Source: Frankiaceae bacterium (GTDB taxonomy: Bacteria; Actinomycetota; Actinomycetes; BP-191). From it: DNA of 64,000 nucleotides. The DNA lies in the NCBI GenBank assembly GCA_030840645.1, contig JAVEEC010000056.1, positions 62,001 to 126,000 on the forward strand, read 5' to 3'. Positions within the stretch are counted from its first letter, which is position 1, and the number at the start of each line of letters is the position of its first letter. Of the stretch, positions 62,627-64,000 are shown piece by piece. Position numbers and translations under genes: made by a program. The notes beneath the pieces are model-generated. The model was not told the origin of the DNA. It did no database searches and saw only the letters and a program-made list of their open reading frames with translations.

Positions 62627-63922
62627 TCAGGCGTGCGGCGGGACGGCCGGGCTCGCGTTGCGCATCTCGGTGCCGATGACGTGGGCGATGAGCTGGAGCT
62701 GCGCGACGGCCGCGTCGCTGATGTAGAGCTGTTCGCGGGAGCCCGCGCAGAGCGTTCCCAGGACCCGGCCGTCGCCGCCGGTCAGCGGCGCGCTGACGTA
62801 CGTCGCGAGGCCGAACTGCGCGGCGATCGGGCGTTCGGCCAGGTCGGTGGGGGCGTCGTTCGTCCAGACCAGGTCCTTCTCGCGCATCAGCGAGCAGAGC
62901 GAGTCGCCCCACGGCAGCGCGAACCCCTCGGGCAGCTCGATGACCCCGGCGTTGCGGACGAACCGGTGCTCCAGGTCGCCGGTGTCGTGCAGCACGGTCA
63001 GGTAGCTGGTCTCCAGCCCGGTGATGCCGAGCACGGCGTCCAGCAGTGGCCGCACGAGGTGCTCCAGGTCGTGGCCGTCGCGTACCGCCTCGGCGAGCAC
63101 GACGCCGAGCCCGGCCGAGCCGTCGATGATGACGTGGCGCGACGGGCCTGCGTACCCGGTCTCCGCGGGCGCCGCGCACGGCCGGCCGAGCAGGTACCCC
63201 TGGACGAGAGTCACGCCAAGCCGCGCGAGCAGGTCGAGCTCGGCCTGCGTCTCGACGCCCTCCGCGATGAGCTGCGCCCCAGCGGTTCTGGCGAACGTCA
63301 GCAGCGACGCGGTCAGCGCCTGGCGGACCGGGTCGAGGTTGATGTCCCTGACCAGGGACATGTCCACCTTGATGAAGTCGGGGGCGAGCTTGAGGATGTG
63401 CCGGAAGCTCGCGTAGCCGGCGCCCGCGTCGTCAATTGCGAGGCGCAGCCCGGCCGCGCGGTGCGGCGCGAGCGCGGCGAGCAGGGTGTCGTAGTCGTCC
63501 ACGACGTGGTGCTCGGTGACCTCGACCACGACGCGGGACCGGTCCACACCGGCGAGCAGGTCGTCCAGCGCCCCGCGGGCGATCGGGTCGGGCGAGAGGT
63601 TGATGCTCACGTACCCGGCGACGTCCGGCAGGCTGGCGAGCGCGGTGCGCGCGGCGGCGACCTCGAGCGGCAGGCGCAGGCCGACCGCCTCCGCCTCGGC
63701 GAACCAGAGGTCGGGCGCGAACGGCGCCGTCGCGAACCGCGCGAGCGCCTCGACGCCGACGGCCCGCCCCTCGCGTACGTCGACGATGGGCTGCAGGACG
63801 TGGTGCCGGCCGGTGCCGGCGACGGCGTCCAGCACCCGGGCCCGCCTGGCCGCGAGGTCGTCGCCGGACGTGGCGGCCTCCATCGTCGTGCGATCGTCGG
63901 GGTACGGGTCTGCGGTCAGCAC
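62627..63922 (-). CDS. EAL-domain c-di-GMP phosphodiesterase with GAF domain
   Basis: A 431-residue cytoplasmic protein. EAL domain ~35-265: LQPIVDVREGRAVGVEALAR, INLSPDPIARG, VVVEVTEHHV, the DDAGAGYASF motif (usual DDFGTGYSS), KVDMSLVR and the intact AEGVETQAEL. A GAF domain follows (~280-430: LEHLVRPLLDAVLGITGLET, then GTLCAGSREQLYISD). GTG 63922 has AAGGAG 7 nt upstream. It probably degrades c-di-GMP in response to a GAF ligand. It lies 79 bp upstream of the FtsH-like gene, on the same strand, so it could be part of that operon. Confidence 0.88.
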   Translation of the reverse strand: MLTADPYPDDRTTMEAATSGDDLAARRARVLDAVAGTGRHHVLQPIVDVREGRAVGVEALARFATAPFAPDLWFAEAEAVGLRLPLEVAAARTALASLPDVAGYVSINLSPDPIARGALDDLLAGVDRSRVVVEVTEHHVVDDYDTLLAALAPHRAAGLRLAIDDAGAGYASFRHILKLAPDFIKVDMSLVRDINLDPVRQALTASLLTFARTAGAQLIAEGVETQAELDLLARLGVTLVQGYLLGRPCAAPAETGYAGPSRHVIIDGSAGLGVVLAEAVRDGHDLEHLVRPLLDAVLGITGLETSYLTVLHDTGDLEHRFVRNAGVIELPEGFALPWGDSLCSLMREKDLVWTNDAPTDLAERPIAAQFGLATYVSAPLTGGDGRVLGTLCAGSREQLYISDAAVAQLQLIAHVIGTEMRNASPAVPPHA

Positions 63923-64000
63923 GGAGCGGCTCCTTGTGTCACGGGTCGGGGCGACACGTTGCGACAACAGGAACATCGGTGCTGCTGATCCCTGGTCTGA

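Overview
The window is one contiguous 64 kb piece of a very GC-rich actinobacterial chromosome. Evidence for this is the dense GC codon use, frequent GTG starts, an actinobacterial-type initiator tRNA, PucR and LuxR/LAL regulators, a UPF0182 membrane protein and an actinobacterial c-di-AMP riboswitch. I cannot name the genus. No replication, ribosomal or phage structural genes are present.

Layout. (1) 1-17.2 kb is core-like: a truncated subtilase, a c-di-AMP riboswitch in front of an RlpA-like cell-wall protein, a crotonase, a YgjP-type metalloprotease with a cluster of DnaA-box-like sites upstream, a DUF2064 protein, a DUF2342 zincin-like protein, an SDR epimerase, an ECF sigma factor fused to a membrane-anchored tail, a PDZ-Lon protease, a large sensor kinase and a UPF0182 protein. 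(2) An initiator tRNA-Met (17297-17370) is followed by a hairpin and tandem 11-bp repeats that look like the scar of an integration site. (3) 18-27.3 kb is a defence island of looser composition. It carries a DNA methyltransferase + unknown protein + McrB + McrC locus and a DUF7662 + McrB + McrC locus, separated by a broken glycosyltransferase gene and two small membrane proteins. A decayed FHA-like gene follows. (4) 28-32.3 kb is a c-di-GMP module: a PAS-GGDEF-EAL protein, a class I c-di-GMP riboswitch, a small secreted protein, and a SipW-type signal peptidase fused to a DUF5305-like region. (5) 32.4-46 kb is catabolic: a serine hydrolase, two secreted S15-type peptidases flanking an S9 peptidase, an orphan amino-acid-type binding lipoprotein, a GNAT protein, and a PucR regulator divergent from an FAD-dependent 2-hydroxyacid dehydrogenase. 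(6) 46-50.6 kb holds small conserved proteins, DUF4386 and DUF4389 membrane proteins and a large LuxR/LAL regulator. (7) 50.7-63.9 kb is core-like again: a STAND ATPase that looks truncated, then a tightly coupled five-gene operon (FtsH-like protease, tandem-AAA ATPase and three secreted beta-propeller proteins), then an EAL-GAF protein.

Most notable points: the five-gene FtsH/tandem-AAA/secreted-propeller operon, which I do not recognise as a described system; a c-di-GMP enzyme, c-di-GMP riboswitch and dedicated signal peptidase lying next to one another; and two different McrBC-type systems beside the tRNA scar. Coordinates and starts were read by eye. Family names come from recognised motifs, without database searches.
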